A DNA stretch of 57,500 nucleotides from positions 760,001 through 817,500 of the forward strand of contig JACVTC010000085.1 in assembly GCA_016946835.1 (NCBI GenBank). Reading direction: 5' to 3'. Both the position numbers and the translations under genes were made by a program. The notes beneath the pieces are model-generated. The model saw only the letters and a program-made list of their open reading frames with translations. It did not search any database and had not been told where the DNA came from. Shown here piece by piece: positions 30,403 to 43,650 of the stretch. Within the stretch, counting starts at the first letter, position 1. The number at the start of each line of letters is the position of its first letter. The stretch comes from Neocallimastix lanati (nom. inval.). Lineage: Eukaryota; Neocallimastigomycota; Neocallimastigomycetes; Neocallimastigales; Neocallimastigaceae.

Positions 30403-30909
30403 CTATTTGTTATTGATTCGTGTTTGCTGTTTATTATTATTTTTAGTGTTTTTCTTTCTATTACTTGTTTTTGTTTTTCTTTTATCAACTCCAATTATTT
30501 CTAATTCATCATTATACTCGTTATTTTTGTTATTTACTTCAATTACATTATTTTTCTTGTTTTCTATATTTGTGTTGCTTTCTTCAGAATTATTTATAAT
30601 TTTGTTTTGGTTTTGTTCTAAATTATGTTCCGAGTTATTTAATTTTTTATCATCATTTACAAAATCCTTGTCAATTTGGTTATTATTATCGTTTTTCTCT
30701 TTATTTCTTTTATTCGCTTCATCATTGACATTATACTTTTTATTTTCGAATTTTTCATGATTGAAATCTTTGTTTGTATTATAATTGAAATTTTGATTTT
30801 TGGAATTAAATTCTTTATTATTTTGATTTAAAATATTTGGATTATTTTCATTTAATTCTATTTGTTGACTTTTTAAGTTATTTGAATTATTATTTGAGTT
30901 ATTATTCAA
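30403..30909 (-). pseudogene. Asn/Lys-rich linker of element F
   Basis: Low-complexity Asn, Lys and Glu-rich segment between integrase and RT, open for 168 codons on the minus strand, where copia Pol has its variable linker. It is consistent with the element but would not be identified on its own. Confidence 0.5.
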
Positions 30910-31044
30910 ATTTATCGAATTATTTAAGTAATTATTGTTCTTATTATCTGAGTTAGACTGATCAATGTTGAAGTTATTGAGATTTGTTGACTGTGAAAAT
31001 GGCTGAAGTGATCATTTTCTATTATATAATTACTATCATTTCCC

Positions 31045-31764
31045 TGTAAAATGTTGTAATGGAAACAGATTACAAATAACAAAATTTTAACATTAAAATT
31101 AAAAGAACACGTAATAAAAATTTGTTTTTAAATAAAATAATCTTTATTAATTAATAAAAACAAATCACTTATTGTTATTAACTAGTTGTTAGTCAATAAC
31201 TAATACATCGATTTAAATAATGAATTTTACATGTATTTATATTTTTTCATGATTATATTTTAATATATCAAACCTATTTAATATACATATATTACTATTT
31301 ATTTATAAACAAAATATTTATTAATAATTTTATTAAATAATAATTAACTAAAACTAAGCAATAATTAATTCAATAAACTTTCAACTTATTTACAATAATA
31401 ATTGAATTCAATAAGAACTCATTTATTATTTATTTATTATTTAAATATTATTAATACTAATGTTTATATATTTACAATTCAAAACTATTTTTGTAAACTA
31501 TTTAAACTAATTTAACTATTTAAAACTATTCCGAAATTAATTTTAAAGTATTTTAAACTAACTAAACTAAATTAACTAACTTAAATAAATTATTTAGATT
31601 AAATTTATTAACCAAAATTATTTAAATAATAATTTATCCTTTATGAAAAGTTTACATAAATTTATAATTAATTTTCATATACGTAAATCATAAATTTATG
31701 TAATTTTATTACATTAATTAATTATTATATAATTAATTATTAAAGATTTTATTAAATCTTTACA
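31045..31764. repeat. Solo LTR (family S) inside element F
   Basis: 720 bp, TGTAAAATG...AAATCTTTACA, flanked by a perfect 5-bp duplication TTCCC (31040-31044 and 31765-31769). No internal sequence remains, so it is a product of LTR-LTR recombination. Related copies lie at 53468-54053 and about 48970-49510. Its insertion cut the copia frame after integrase. Confidence 0.88.
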
Positions 31765-32960
31765 TTCCCCCTAATTTATTAATATCAAGTATATTAAGAA
31801 ATTCAGGAATAGAAAATGGTGCGGGGGAATTACCAGGAACATCTTCGAAGAAAGAGACAGCTCTGAAAAGTACGACTTTGTTATTAGAGATGTCGAAAAT
31901 GCGATAAGCCGTGTGATTTACATCATCATACCCTAAGAAAATTCCCGGAAGCGTTGAGTCAGTAAATTTCTTTCTGAAGTGTTTGGGAACGTAAAAGAAG
32001 ACCTGACATCCAAACACTTTGAAATGATTATAATCAACTTTTTACTGTATAAAATTTCGAAAGGCACTTGGTTATTAATTCTTTTATGAGGAAGTCTGTT
32101 ATGTATGTTATGTATGTAGTTGGCTGTATGAATAGCGTCTTCCCAGAACTTCCTATTTAGCTTAGATTCCGTTAGTAATAATTCCACAGTATATATGAGT
32201 GTTTCGTTGAGCCTTTTGACTCTGCCGTTTTGTTGGGGGTTATGGGGGACTGTGAGTTGGTGAATGATACCATTTTCTGTGTAAAAGTTATTGAAGTCCT
32301 TATTAACAAATTCTGTTCCATTGTCTGTTCTAATAAATTTATTGGTGGAATTAAAAATGTTGTGGATTCTTTTATACCATTTTAAGAAAATATTTTATAC
32401 TTGATCTTTAGATTTTAAAAAATGTACCCAGCTATATCTTGTATGATCGTCGAGAATAGTAAGGAAATACTTATTTCCATAAAGGGAGCTGTCCGGGGAG
32501 CTTACTGTATCCATATGAATTAGATCAAAAGGCCTTTTTGCTCTACTTGAAGAAGGTTTATAAGGAATGTTTCTTATTTTTGAACAAGCGCAAACTTTAC
32601 ATTTGTAATCAGCAATGAGGTTGTTTAATTTACCTTTGATTTTATCAATGTTACAATGACCTAGTCTTTTGTGCCATAAATCCATATCGTCATTTATTTT
32701 GGATAGAGAATAACAGAAGGTGTCATTGTTGTCAAAAGTAAATTTCTTCTTCGAAGTCCATAATTTGTATACTTCGTTGTGGTTTGAGATAACTGTGCAT
32801 ATTTTATTTTTATTCTTATTATATATGAATGCACAATTTTTATTCTTGTCTTTGTAAAACATTGTAGTATAATGCTTATCCGATAAATAATCGATTGATA
32901 TACGGCTTCTCTTAAGAGCGGGTACATATAGTACATCATGTAACGTTATTTTATTATTTA
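31765..32960 (-). pseudogene. Copia pre-integrase and integrase of element F
   Basis: Minus strand. GAG-pre-integrase zinc region (WHKRLGHCNIDK...CKVCACSK), integrase core with Asp in DLIHMDTVSS, DNGTEFVN, and the motif PQQNGRVKRLNE where the usual catalytic Glu is Lys. Then FWEDAIHTANYIHN and the C-terminal FGCQVFFYVPKHFRKKF...FLGYD. A stop at about 32399 and a shift near 32030 also break it. Confidence 0.85.
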
Positions 32961-33327
32961 TTTATTTATTTCTACTATTATCATTAATAGTATAATCATT
33001 ATTATTTTTTGAAAGATATTTTAATTATAAAATTGGTATCATTTATAATTTTTATTATGAGTCTTTGAATCATTTTGAATATTATTAGCCTTTTTTAAAT
33101 ATTGATTTTATAGTTATATAATCTTCATTATATTAATTTTTATAAAAAAAAAATAAAAATTATTAAATATTATATTAAATGACTTTAATTTTAATAATAG
33201 TCCTAATTTTAAAAAAAGTTTAATAATATTCAAAATAATTCAAAGTCATTTAATATAATATTTAATAAAATTTAGTTTTTTTATAAAAATTAGTATGATG
33301 AAGATTATATAACTATAAAATCAATAG

Positions 33328-33365
<38 letters not shown>

Positions 33366-33424
33366 AAAGGACATTTCATTATTACATATCAATATATTAT
33401 AAAATTGGGCTAAATCATGTTATC

Positions 33425-33462
<38 letters not shown>

Positions 33463-34266
33463 ATTTAATAAAAAGGGATATCAAATCATGTATAACTATA
33501 ATTTTATGCTTTTTGGTATTAAAATATTTTTTTCATAAAATATAGTAAAGGCTAATCCTTTAGAAAAATACAAATATTTTTATTTTCAGGTATATACCAT
33601 TTATTACTAATATTTTATCGTATAAATAAATAAAATAAATAATTAAATAATAAATAATTGAATAATAAATAATTAAATAATAAATTATAAATAAATAAAT
33701 AAATAAATAAATAATAAATAAATAATAAATAATAAATAATAAATAATAATAATAAATAATAATAGTAATAATAAATAATTAATAATAAATAATAATAAAA
33801 ATAAAATAATAATAATAATAAAATAATAATAATAATAATAAATAATAAATAAATAATAAATAATGATAATAACATTAATTAAAAAAAAAAAAAGACCTCT
33901 ACTATCATTATTAACCGTAAAAATAAAAAATATATATATTTAATATTTATAATATTTAATTATAAATACATTAATAAAAAAATAATAATAATTATTAAAA
34001 TATTTAAATTAGCTATACATTTTTTAATGTATAATACACCAAATTTTTGAATAAAAAATGGATCGTACATCAATTATAATAAATAAATGAAAAAAAAAAA
34101 AAAATTTTGTTTTATCATTATAAATATATATATTATTGTTATTATTGTTTATTATTATAAGAATAGAATATAATAATTTAAAATTTTATAGAATTAATAT
34201 TAATATTATTTTTTTAAATATTTAATTATTAATTCTTAAAAGAAAATAATAAAATAAAATAAAAAA

Positions 34267-34307
<41 letters not shown>

Positions 34308-34704
34308 ATAAAATACTTTTATATTTAACTTAATATTTTAAATTATTTAATAATAGTAGAAAGTAGTAGTAAAAGAAGTGATAGTAAAATAATTGAACAA
34401 AAGTTCTATGGAATTATTTTCATAAATAATAATTTTAATATATAGATTTTATAAGCACCTATATATTGACTAAATATTTAAATTATTATGTATTTATTAA
34501 TAAATTTTTCATAAATTAAAAATATATATATATTATACAAATATTTATTACATATAAAGTATATAATTAAAATTTTTTTTATTTAATTATTAAAAAGTAT
34601 ATTTAACTTTTTAATTATTTTTATTATTATTATTTTTTTTTTTTATTAAAAAATATATATATAATAATTAATTAAAAAAAAAAAATAAAAAATAAATCTT
34701 CAAA
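32961..34704. other. Gene-free AT-rich region with inverted and simple repeats
   Basis: A large imperfect palindrome centred near 33190 pairs ATTGATTTTATAGTTATATAATCTTC-like sequence (about 33100-33130) with its complement (about 33300-33330) and ends in poly-A (33333-33363). Poly-T at 33430-33457. A/T tri- to pentanucleotide repeats fill 33615-33880. Another poly-A lies at 34267-34306. No coding signal; it includes the promoter of the farnesyltransferase gene. Confidence 0.6.
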
Positions 34705-34946
34705 ATGGAGAATGAAAATGATAATAATGAAGAACCTTTTGTTTTATATAGTAAAAGACCAGAATGGGCTGATATTGAACCTATACCACAATATGATGAA
34801 TCAAAACCAAGATTAATTACTATTAATTATGCAAAAGAATGTAAGATTGACTTTTTTTTTATGAAATAAGAATGATTTTAGTATATATATATATTTTAAC
34901 ACTATAAATTACGTACAATTTAATATTAAACAAACAAACAAACAAA

Positions 34947-34993
<47 letters not shown>

Positions 34994-35215
34994 CAAAAGA
35001 AAAAAAAGAAATCATATAATATAATCATAAGTAGAAAACTAATTTAAAATATACTTCTACCTCTTTTTCTTTTCTTTTCTTTTTTTTTTTCTTTTATATA
35101 TATATAATCTTCTCATTTTTCTTTTTAATATTTGATATTTATTATATATTTATTATTAATATTATTATAATATTATTATTATATATATATTTGAATTTTT
35201 ATTAAAAAATAAAAA

Positions 35216-35247
<32 letters not shown>

Positions 35248-35979
35248 AAATAAAATAAAAAAAAATAAAATAAAATAAAATAAAATAAAATTAAAAATGA
35301 AAATTTTAAAAAGATACTGATGCTATGGATTGTTTTCGAGCTATTGTTAAAAAGAATGAATTGAGTGAGAGAGCTCTTGAATTAACAGAATTTTTAATTG
35401 ATTATAATCCTGCTCATTATTATGTTTGGTATTTATTCACAAAATATATAACTTTTTTTTTTTTTATTAAATAAAAATAAAAAAAAATGCTTTATTAATA
35501 TATTCATAAAATAATTTAAGAATTAATGATAATATATAATATATTTAATTTAATTATAATCAAATTACTATATTTTATTAAAGTTTAAATGATATATAAT
35601 AAATGGAAATTCATAAAATATAGGAAATACAGACAAGATATTTTAATTAAACTTAATTATGATTTAAAGGAAGAATTACAAAAGATGGAAGACACCACTT
35701 TAGAAACCATGAAATCTTATCAAATTTGGTATTGATTATAATTATAATTATTTCCTTTTTAATAAAGCTTTAATTTATTTTGAGAAACAGATAAAAATAA
35801 AAATAAAAATAAAAGTAAAAAAGTAAAAAATAAAGTGAAATAAAATAGAATAAAATAAAATGAATAAAATTAAAATAAAATAAAATAAAATAAAAATTAA
35901 TGTTAATAATTTAAAATAATAATTAAAAAATAAAAAGTAAAAAATAAGAAATAAAAAATAAAAAAATAAAAAATAAAAA

Positions 35980-36022
<43 letters not shown>

Positions 36023-36963
36023 TTTTTTAATTTTATTATTATTTTTTTTTTAAAAAAAATACAATTCTATGGAACAGGCATCATAGACAAGTTTTAGTGG
36101 ATAATATAAACGACCCTTGTGATGAAATGGAATTTATAAAAATTGTTCTTGAATATGACGCTAAAAACTATCATGCTTGGGCTTACAGGTTAAGTATTAA
36201 TACATTTATTTTATATTTTATTATTTATCTATTTCCAATATATTAACACTATATATATTTGTTTAAAATTTAATTTTTTTTTTAAAAAAAAATAAATTTA
36301 TAATAATTGAATGTTTCACTATATGAAATGCTGGAATTAAAATAATAATAATAATAATAATAACAATAATAACATATATAGACAATGGTTGATGACTCGT
36401 TTTGATTTATTTGATAAAAGTGAACTTGAATATATTGACCAATTATTAGCTGAAGATATTAGAAATAATTCTGCTTGGAATCAACGAATGTTTTATTTCA
36501 ATAATAGACCAACAATTCTTCTAGATGTTGACGCTGAAAATGAAATAAAGTATATCACAATATCGTTATTTGTTCTAATGGATATAATATAATTAAATAT
36601 ATATAATTATTATATATAATTATTAATTGTTTAATTATTTAATAAATTATATATTTTAATTATCATAATCCCTAAATTTATAAATTTAAATTCAAAAAAA
36701 AAAAAAAAAAAAATAATTAAAATTATATATATATATATATATATATAATTGTTAACATAAATATTATTAAAAATAGTTATGCTCTTGAAAAAATTAAAAT
36801 TCTTCCAAATAATAAATGTCCATGGGCTTATTTAAAAGGGTACATTTATTATTATAATTTATTATTATTTATTATTTGTTATTTATCTGTTATTATTACT
36901 AATTTTATTATTTATTATTATTATTTATTATTATAATTATTATTTTCTTAATTATAAAACATA

Positions 36964-37017
<54 letters not shown>

Positions 37018-37587
37018 CATTATTATTATTAATGACCAATCTATTATTCATATATATATTCTTATAATAAAATATAATTTCAATATTTAAAGTATTATCA
37101 AGTTAAACGAAAAGACATTATTAGATTATCCAAATCTTGAAGATTTATGTTTACAATTTAAAGATGATACATCAACTCTTTTCCCATTATGTATGTATTA
37201 TGAAATATCTGAAATGAAATATTATAAGGAACCAACAAAGGAAGGATACCAAAAATTATTAAAGGTAAAAATAAAATAAAGCTAAAACAAACCTTTCTCA
37301 ACTAAAAAATATATATCATATATATATATATAATATAAAAAAATATAAAATATATATTATTATTTCTTTTATACATAATAATGATTGATAAATTATATAT
37401 GCTAAATTATATATTTATATATACCAATAACAATTATAAAAATATATTAATTTATTAATTTATTAATTAATAATAATAGCTTTTAAAAGAACTTGAAAAC
37501 CGTGACTTTAGAAGAGTTAATTATTGGACTCATAAACAAATTAATTTAAAGGCTTTTAATAAACAAAACGGAAAATCATTTGATTAA
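34705..37587 (+). CDS. RAM2: Protein farnesyltransferase/geranylgeranyltransferase-I alpha subunit
   Basis: Shared alpha subunit of the cytosolic enzymes that attach farnesyl or geranylgeranyl groups to CaaX cysteines of Ras/Rho-type proteins. Eight exons: 34705-34840, 35314-35428, 35624-35728, 36078-36188, 36382-36549, 36777-36839, 37093-37264, 37480-37587. All introns are GT-AG and phases join without a break, giving 325 residues, normal for the family. It begins MENENDNNEEPF and contains tandem alpha-repeats with the conserved N/W-x-x-W pattern: EYTDAMDCFRAIV, NPAHYYVWKYRQDIL, SYQIWHHRQVLVD, DAKNYHAWAYRQWLM, NNSAWNQRMFYF, CPWAYLKG. Introns are 193-473 nt, almost pure A/T, with poly-A and ATT repeats. 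It converges on the eIF3g gene. Confidence 0.95.
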
Positions 37588-37600
37588 ATTTAAATCATAA

Positions 37601-37637
<37 letters not shown>

Positions 37638-38060
37638 GTAAAGAATAAGAAATAATAATAATAATGAAATATATAAATATATATATAAAGTATTGTTATA
37701 ATGATTTATTGTCTTTTAATATATATAACTCTATATTATATATTAAATAAATATATTTAAGACTAACAATAGTAAAAAACAAAATAATAAATAAATAAAT
37801 AAATAAATAAATAATATTTTAATATTATAAAAAATAAAAAAAATAAAAAAATAAATAAATAAATAAATAAAATAAAAATAAAATAAAATAAAATAAAATA
37901 AAAAAAAATATGTAGATATCATAAAAATAATTCGTTCAATGAAATTTCATGATGGTTTATAGAATAAAAAGAGGGTAGTAACCATTGTAAAATGAGATCG
38001 TAGTGTATGGTGTTGGTGGGGTATAGTAATATATATATATTAATGTCTTCTTAATAAACC

Positions 38061-38118
<58 letters not shown>

Positions 38119-38285
38119 CAATAATTTTCAACCAATTGTAATTTATATATGGAATTTAAAATTTTTTTTTTTTAAAAAAAAAAAAAAAAAACTTTTTATA
38201 AATATAGGTATGTATGTATATCTTTATTTCCCTGAATTAAAGTGTTAGTTTGCTTAGTATTATGGTTTTATCATAAGAAAGAAAG

Positions 38286-38320
<35 letters not shown>

Positions 38321-38632
38321 TTTTGTTAATTTTCAATATATGTAATATATATATATATATATTTATAGTTTTATATTTTATATAAGAAATTAAAAAAATG
38401 AATTGAAAATTTCATCAATTATTTTTCATTTGATAAGGATTATGCTATGATAAGATTTTTTAATAAATATAAAATAAAGTATATATATATATAAAAAAAA
38501 AAAAAAAAAAAATTTGTATGAACAATAATTAAAATAGAAATATGAGTAATATCAAAAATAATTCAATAAAAAATCTTTTTAAAATATTTAAAAATATTAA
38601 GTATATTTGATACACAATAAGCTACTGAAAAA

Positions 38633-38677
<45 letters not shown>

Positions 38678-38767
38678 TATTCAATTTTAATTTAATGGAT
38701 TAAATTTTTATCTTAAATTTTTTTATTTTTTAAATGTTTTTGTTATTATTATTATTGTTATTTTTTC

Positions 38768-38805
<38 letters not shown>

Positions 38806-39173
38806 TAATAAATTTTTAAATTATATATAGTATTTTTTTTATTATTATTGTAAATTGATAATATGATTGTTTTATATTATATATATTTAAAAAAAAAAAA
38901 AAGTTTTATATAAATAATAAATTAATTTATTTGCATATTAAATAAAAAAAAAAAATATCTAATTTTTTATATTGATAATTATAATTAAAAAAAATAATTT
39001 TTTATTTATTTATTTTTTTTTCTTTTTTTTTTTTTTATTTTTTTATCTTCATGTTTATATAATTCCTTCAGCAAAGAAATTTTATTTATTTAGTAATCTT
39101 TTTTTAATTTTCTTTTCATTTATATGAACAAAAAAAATTATATTTAATAATTTATATTTAATTAAGGATATAT
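37588..39173. other. Convergent intergenic region (3' ends of both host genes)
   Basis: No gene. Simple repeats (AATA at 37790-37900), a T run of about 53 nt (38062-38114), A runs (38288-38319, 38770-38798), and (AT)n at 38640-38675. Poly-A signals of both flanking genes should lie here but cannot be singled out in such A/T-rich sequence. Confidence 0.6.
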
Positions 39174-41201
39174 TTAGTTTCTGTTTCTGTTTGACCATTC
39201 GACGTGTAAAATTAAACTATCATAACCATAACCGTTAAGAGTGTTAAGAGCTCTTTCAGCATCTTCTCTATTAATGAAAGTAACAAAAGCGAAACCTTTA
39301 TCACGCTTTAAGAAGACACGTTGAACTGGACCGAATCTACGGATTAAGTCTTGTAAGTCACGATCAGTAGTATCTTCAGAAAGGTTAGTGATACGAATAG
39401 TATTTTCTTCATCATATTGTGGTTTTTCACCTTCACCTCTACCACTACCCACACGATTACGAAGACCTGGTGGAATGTATTTACCTGGTTTAGAAGAATC
39501 ATCAGCAGACAATGATGATGCAACTATTTTAAATTTTTATAATAATAATAATTTAATAAAGCAATTCATACAAATTAAATATAACTATATCTTATATTTA
39601 TTGAATATTTATATATATTTTTATTTTAAAAATTTACCAGATTCTCTGGATTCTGATAATTTGTTGCGATCTGGTAACATAGTGTTCTTGTATGGACACT
39701 TAATAGTCCAGTGATCTCCCTTACAATAACGACATACAATATTGGATGGAGTAGCTTTTTCTTTTGGTTCTTCAACCTTAATACCTTCCTATTATTCCAT
39801 AATTTAAAATAAAATATTTAAATACATTATAATAATTATTACCAAAAACGATAAAATCAAGTTAAATATAAAATTTCTCTTTATTTAAATTATTCTTTAC
39901 CTTATTGTTAGAAGATAATTTAAGGAAAATTTCTTCACTAATATTTGTTGTATCTTCTTGTGGACCAGATGGATCATTCTTGGAAGCACCGAATTTCTTT
40001 AACTTCTTTCTTTCAGCTACAACATGATTAACAGCTTCCTTAATTAACTTCTTCTTAATCTTACGAGTAACCTAACATATTAAATTAATATCAATTAATA
40101 TAAAATTCTGTCATTACTTAACTATTTACCATTTATTTAGATTTATACAAAAATATTATAAATTTTTTTCATTAATTATTATATATTTCAAGAAAAAAAT
40201 CATTAAAAGAAAATTTAAACTTAAAATATATTATATATATTATAATAAATTTTATAAAAGTCCTTATTAGTATAAAAAACATCAATAACATTGAATTTAA
40301 ATTGCTCATATTTTCTTGTATATTATTATTAAATTAATTTCAATAATAATAATAATAAAATTCATATCTAGTTTCGTATTTATTGATTTTCAAATATTTA
40401 TTCGAAATTAAATTCTAATTCCCATAACAACTGAAAATTTATAATATTTGATATCGTACTTTAACTTTCTTTCCATCATCTCTGACTCTTTCAGTAACTA
40501 CGGTAAAAATTTCATCATCTTTGTTGTCGTTGATATCTTCATTATTAATAAATGGTTATTAAATATACAACATAATATTTATTTTTATAATATAAAATAA
40601 TAAAATATATAATATTTCTTATATTGTGAGAAAATGATATATAAAAAAAAAGATTTTATTATATAAGTTTATTTATTTTTTTCTTACCTTGTTCGAAATC
40701 ATCGACATCATCACCCCAATTGGTTTTAACTTCTTTTCTATAATATCATAAAATATTAATGATTAAATTTGTTAATTATTATTTTTTCTCTTCCTTTATA
40801 ATTTAAAATTTATTAAAAAAAATTAATAAAAATTTAGAACTTTAATATTAAATTTATCATTTCCATATTTCCATATTATAAATTTCTAATATACCTCACT
40901 TAACTATAATTTTGATTATATATTTTTTACAATATATTAACATATAAAAAATAAGATTATATATAAACATTTCACTAATTTTCTCAAATTGTTTACTTTT
41001 ATCATCTAACAATAATTTTGATTATAAATTATTTTTTCAAAATTTTACACATTTATTTAAATATTCTAAACTTAGTTTTCGATATTAATATCTCTAATAA
41101 ATTTACTTTTTGATATATATATAAAAACCTTTTATATCTACACTTTATTTAAATTAATTTTTAAATATTAACATATCATGAACATACTCAATTGCTGGCA
41201 T
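39174..41201 (-). CDS. TIF35: Translation initiation factor eIF3 subunit g
   Basis: RNA-binding subunit of the eIF3 complex, acting in scanning and re-initiation at the ribosome. Six exons on the minus strand: 41201-41188, 40737-40688, 40536-40460, 40071-39901, 39788-39638, 39523-39174; GT-AG introns; 270 residues in register. N-terminal WGDDVDDFE box; central basic segment RKIKKKLIKEAVNHVV; a CCHC zinc knuckle CRYCKGDHWTIKCP (about 123-136); a KYIPPGLR motif; and a C-terminal RRM (about 194-265) with RNP2 ITNLSE, RNP1 KGFAFVTF and the typical GYGYDSLILHVEWS end. The first coding exon is only 14 nt. Domain order and length match fungal eIF3g. Confidence 0.95.
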
Positions 41202-41233
41202 TTTAATACTTTTTTTTATTATTCAATCGCAAA

Positions 41234-41279
<46 letters not shown>

Positions 41280-43340
41280 AGAAAAGTTTTCTATTACATA
41301 TATTAATACATTAAATTAAATTTAATATATATAATGTACTATATTAAAAATTAAATCAATTAAAGATATTCTTCCTTAACTTTAAATAATTCTTTGGTAT
41401 GTTCAAGCCAGAAAAAAAAAATTTCGAAATAATAAAAATTAAAAATGTATATATAATACATTAATTACTATAATCTATACAGAAATATAAAAAAATTTAT
41501 ATTATTCTGTGAATTGATTGGATAAATTTTAAATAATAATAATATATATGGGGCTTTATTTTAGCCAATAGTAAATTATTGAGATGCGAATTAATATTTA
41601 TTAATTATCATTAAAATTAAATAAATAAGTAAATAATAAAATAAGTAAATAGATAAATAGATAAATAAGTAAATAAGTAAATAAATAATAAAATAAATAA
41701 ATAATAGAATAAGTAAATAATAGAATAAATAAATAATTAAATAATTAAATATATATATAAATAGATAATTAGATAAATAAGTAAATAAATAGATAAATAA
41801 TAAATATAAATTATAAATAAAATTTATATAGTAAATAAATAATAATAAATAAATAATAAATAAATGATTTATTTTTATATTTGTTTTATTAGTAATATAT
41901 TCCAAAATAATTTTAATACAATTTATTCATTAATTTCGCTTTTATTTATTTATCTATCTATCTAAATCGTACAAAGTTTTTTTAAAGGTAATGAATATAA
42001 TAAAAATAATATTTGTATGTTGAATTAATCCAGTTATTATTTATATATATATTTTTAAATAGTAATAATAGTTTTTATTCTTTTTTATATTTATATTTAT
42101 ATTTATATTTATATTTATATTTATATTTATATTTATATTTATATTTATATTTATATTTATATTTATATTTATATTTATATTTATATTTATATTTTTTATT
42201 TTTATTTTTTTTTACTTTTATTTTTGATTATTATTTTTATTTTTGATTATTATTTTTATATTTATTTTTATTTTTAATTTTTATTTTTATTATTATTTTT
42301 ATATTTATATTTATATTTATATTTATTTTTATTTTTATTTTTATTTTTATATTTATATTTATATTTATATTTATATTTATATTTATATTTATATTTATAT
42401 TTATATTTATATTTATATTTATATTTATATTTATATTTATATTTATATTTATTTCCTTTGGTTTATCTTTATTTTAATTTTTTTATTCATTATCAATCCT
42501 ATTTATTTTATTATTATTCGTTTTATTTCTATTCATTTCATTCTTATTCATTTTTAAACTTATTCATTTTATTCTTATTTATTTTCATTTATTTTTATTC
42601 CTATTTTTTTATTGCTTAATTTTTCATTATTGAGTATTATTATTCTCATCGTATACATTTTAATATATAAAAAGATAAATCTAATTGAATTGTTATCTCT
42701 TCAATAGACAAATTTTGCTGTTTTAATGGAAGTCCCATTGATGAAGTTTATATCTTTCTAATATAATATATTTATGATATATTATTTGTATTTAGTTCAA
42801 TTATATTGTAATTTAAAAAATTATTAGTATATTTAATATAATATTCAAAAGATAAATCATTTTTTAATGAAAAATTATTATTTGACAATGCTATTTAATA
42901 TTTTAATCAATAATATAATTATTAATACTTTTAATTTTTAACTATTTGTTTTATTGATATATATATATATATTTGCATTTTGAGAGTATATATATAATTT
43001 TTTTTGAATAATATTTTATTTATATACTTATAAATTTCTAAAATAATGTAATAATAATAATAATAGATTATATTTATTAATTTATATTTTTTCTATTTAT
43101 TTGCTTATAATCTTTTTTTTTTAATATTTATTAGTTTCTGTCTTTTTTTTTTTTTTCTTTTTTATTTTTTTTTTATTAATATTTATTTATTTTTATCTTT
43201 ATTTTTATTTTTTATTAATATTTATTTATTCTATCTTTATTTTTTTCTCAATATTTATTTGTTCTATCTTTATTTTTATTATTAATATTAATTTACTTCT
43301 ATCTTTATTTTTATTTTTATCTTTATTTTATATTTTAATA
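41202..43340. other. Repeat-rich region upstream of eIF3g
   Basis: A poly-A run (41238-41278) lies just 5' of the eIF3g start on the minus strand. AAAT/AAGT-type repeats at 41600-41870, CTAT repeats near 41950. Two long (ATTTAT)n arrays at 42086-42190 and 42300-42445 are joined by ATTTTT repeats; open frames there encode only Tyr/Leu or Tyr/Ile runs and are not genes. T-rich repeats fill 43110-43330. Confidence 0.7.
42086..42450 (+). repeat. (ATTTAT)n hexanucleotide arrays
   Basis: Two blocks of perfect hexanucleotide repeats (about 17 and about 24 units) with a degenerate ATTTTT block between them. The regular 6-nt step keeps all frames without stops in places, which explains long spurious open frames. 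Confidence 0.9.
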
Positions 43341-43349
43341 TTGTTTTAT

Positions 43350-43650
43350 TTAATTGCCAGTCCAAAGATTGAAGTAGAATAATTGAGTTTTATCAAAATC
43401 ATTACAATAAGCCATAACTTAAATATTATTAGTATCTGATGAAATACATTTATCTACATATAGTGAATATATAATATTATTATCATTACAACTGAATGTT
43501 GTACCAGTATCTCCACATCACCTAAAACTACGGAAAGATTATCTTAAAATATAAGATAATGATTATTATCAAACTTTAAATGGATATAACCATTGTGAAT
43601 GGATGGAATATCCCAGAGAGAATAATTAGATAATAATTACAAATATCTAA
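43350..43650 (-). pseudogene. Decayed fragment of a cysteine-containing protein
   Basis: Minus-strand reading gives YSLWDIPSIHNGYIHL and, after a frame change, GDTGTTFSCNDNNIIYSLYV, DKCISSDTNN and CNDFDKTQLFYFNLWTG, ending in TAA, with several stops in between. The text looks like real protein with paired Cys and aromatic residues, perhaps a carbohydrate-binding or secreted repeat domain, but no family is firmly recognised. Confidence 0.45.

Larger units (their letters stand above)
28870..32960 (-). mobile_element. Ty1/copia element F, decayed, minus strand
   Basis: On the minus strand the order is integrase (32960-31765), Asn-rich linker, reverse transcriptase and RNase H, which is the copia order. 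The Gag/protease part and both own LTRs are not seen. Several stops and frameshifts break it, and a solo LTR (31045-31764) splits the integrase C-terminus from the linker. Its RNase H end abuts element E's truncated pol tail-to-tail. Confidence 0.88.

Noticed and set aside
30314-30760. Plus-strand Leu/Ser-rich frame
   Set aside because: Antisense of the Asn-rich linker of the copia element.
33615-33875. Minus-strand hydrophobic open frame
   Set aside because: Simple A/T repeats read as Leu, Ile and Tyr runs; no start context or domain.
41591-41905. Minus-strand hydrophobic open frame resembling a membrane protein
   Set aside because: Also a translation of AAAT/AAGT repeats.
42013-42557. Open frames rich in Tyr/Leu and Tyr/Ile
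   Set aside because: They arise from (ATTTAT)n repeats with no coding signature.
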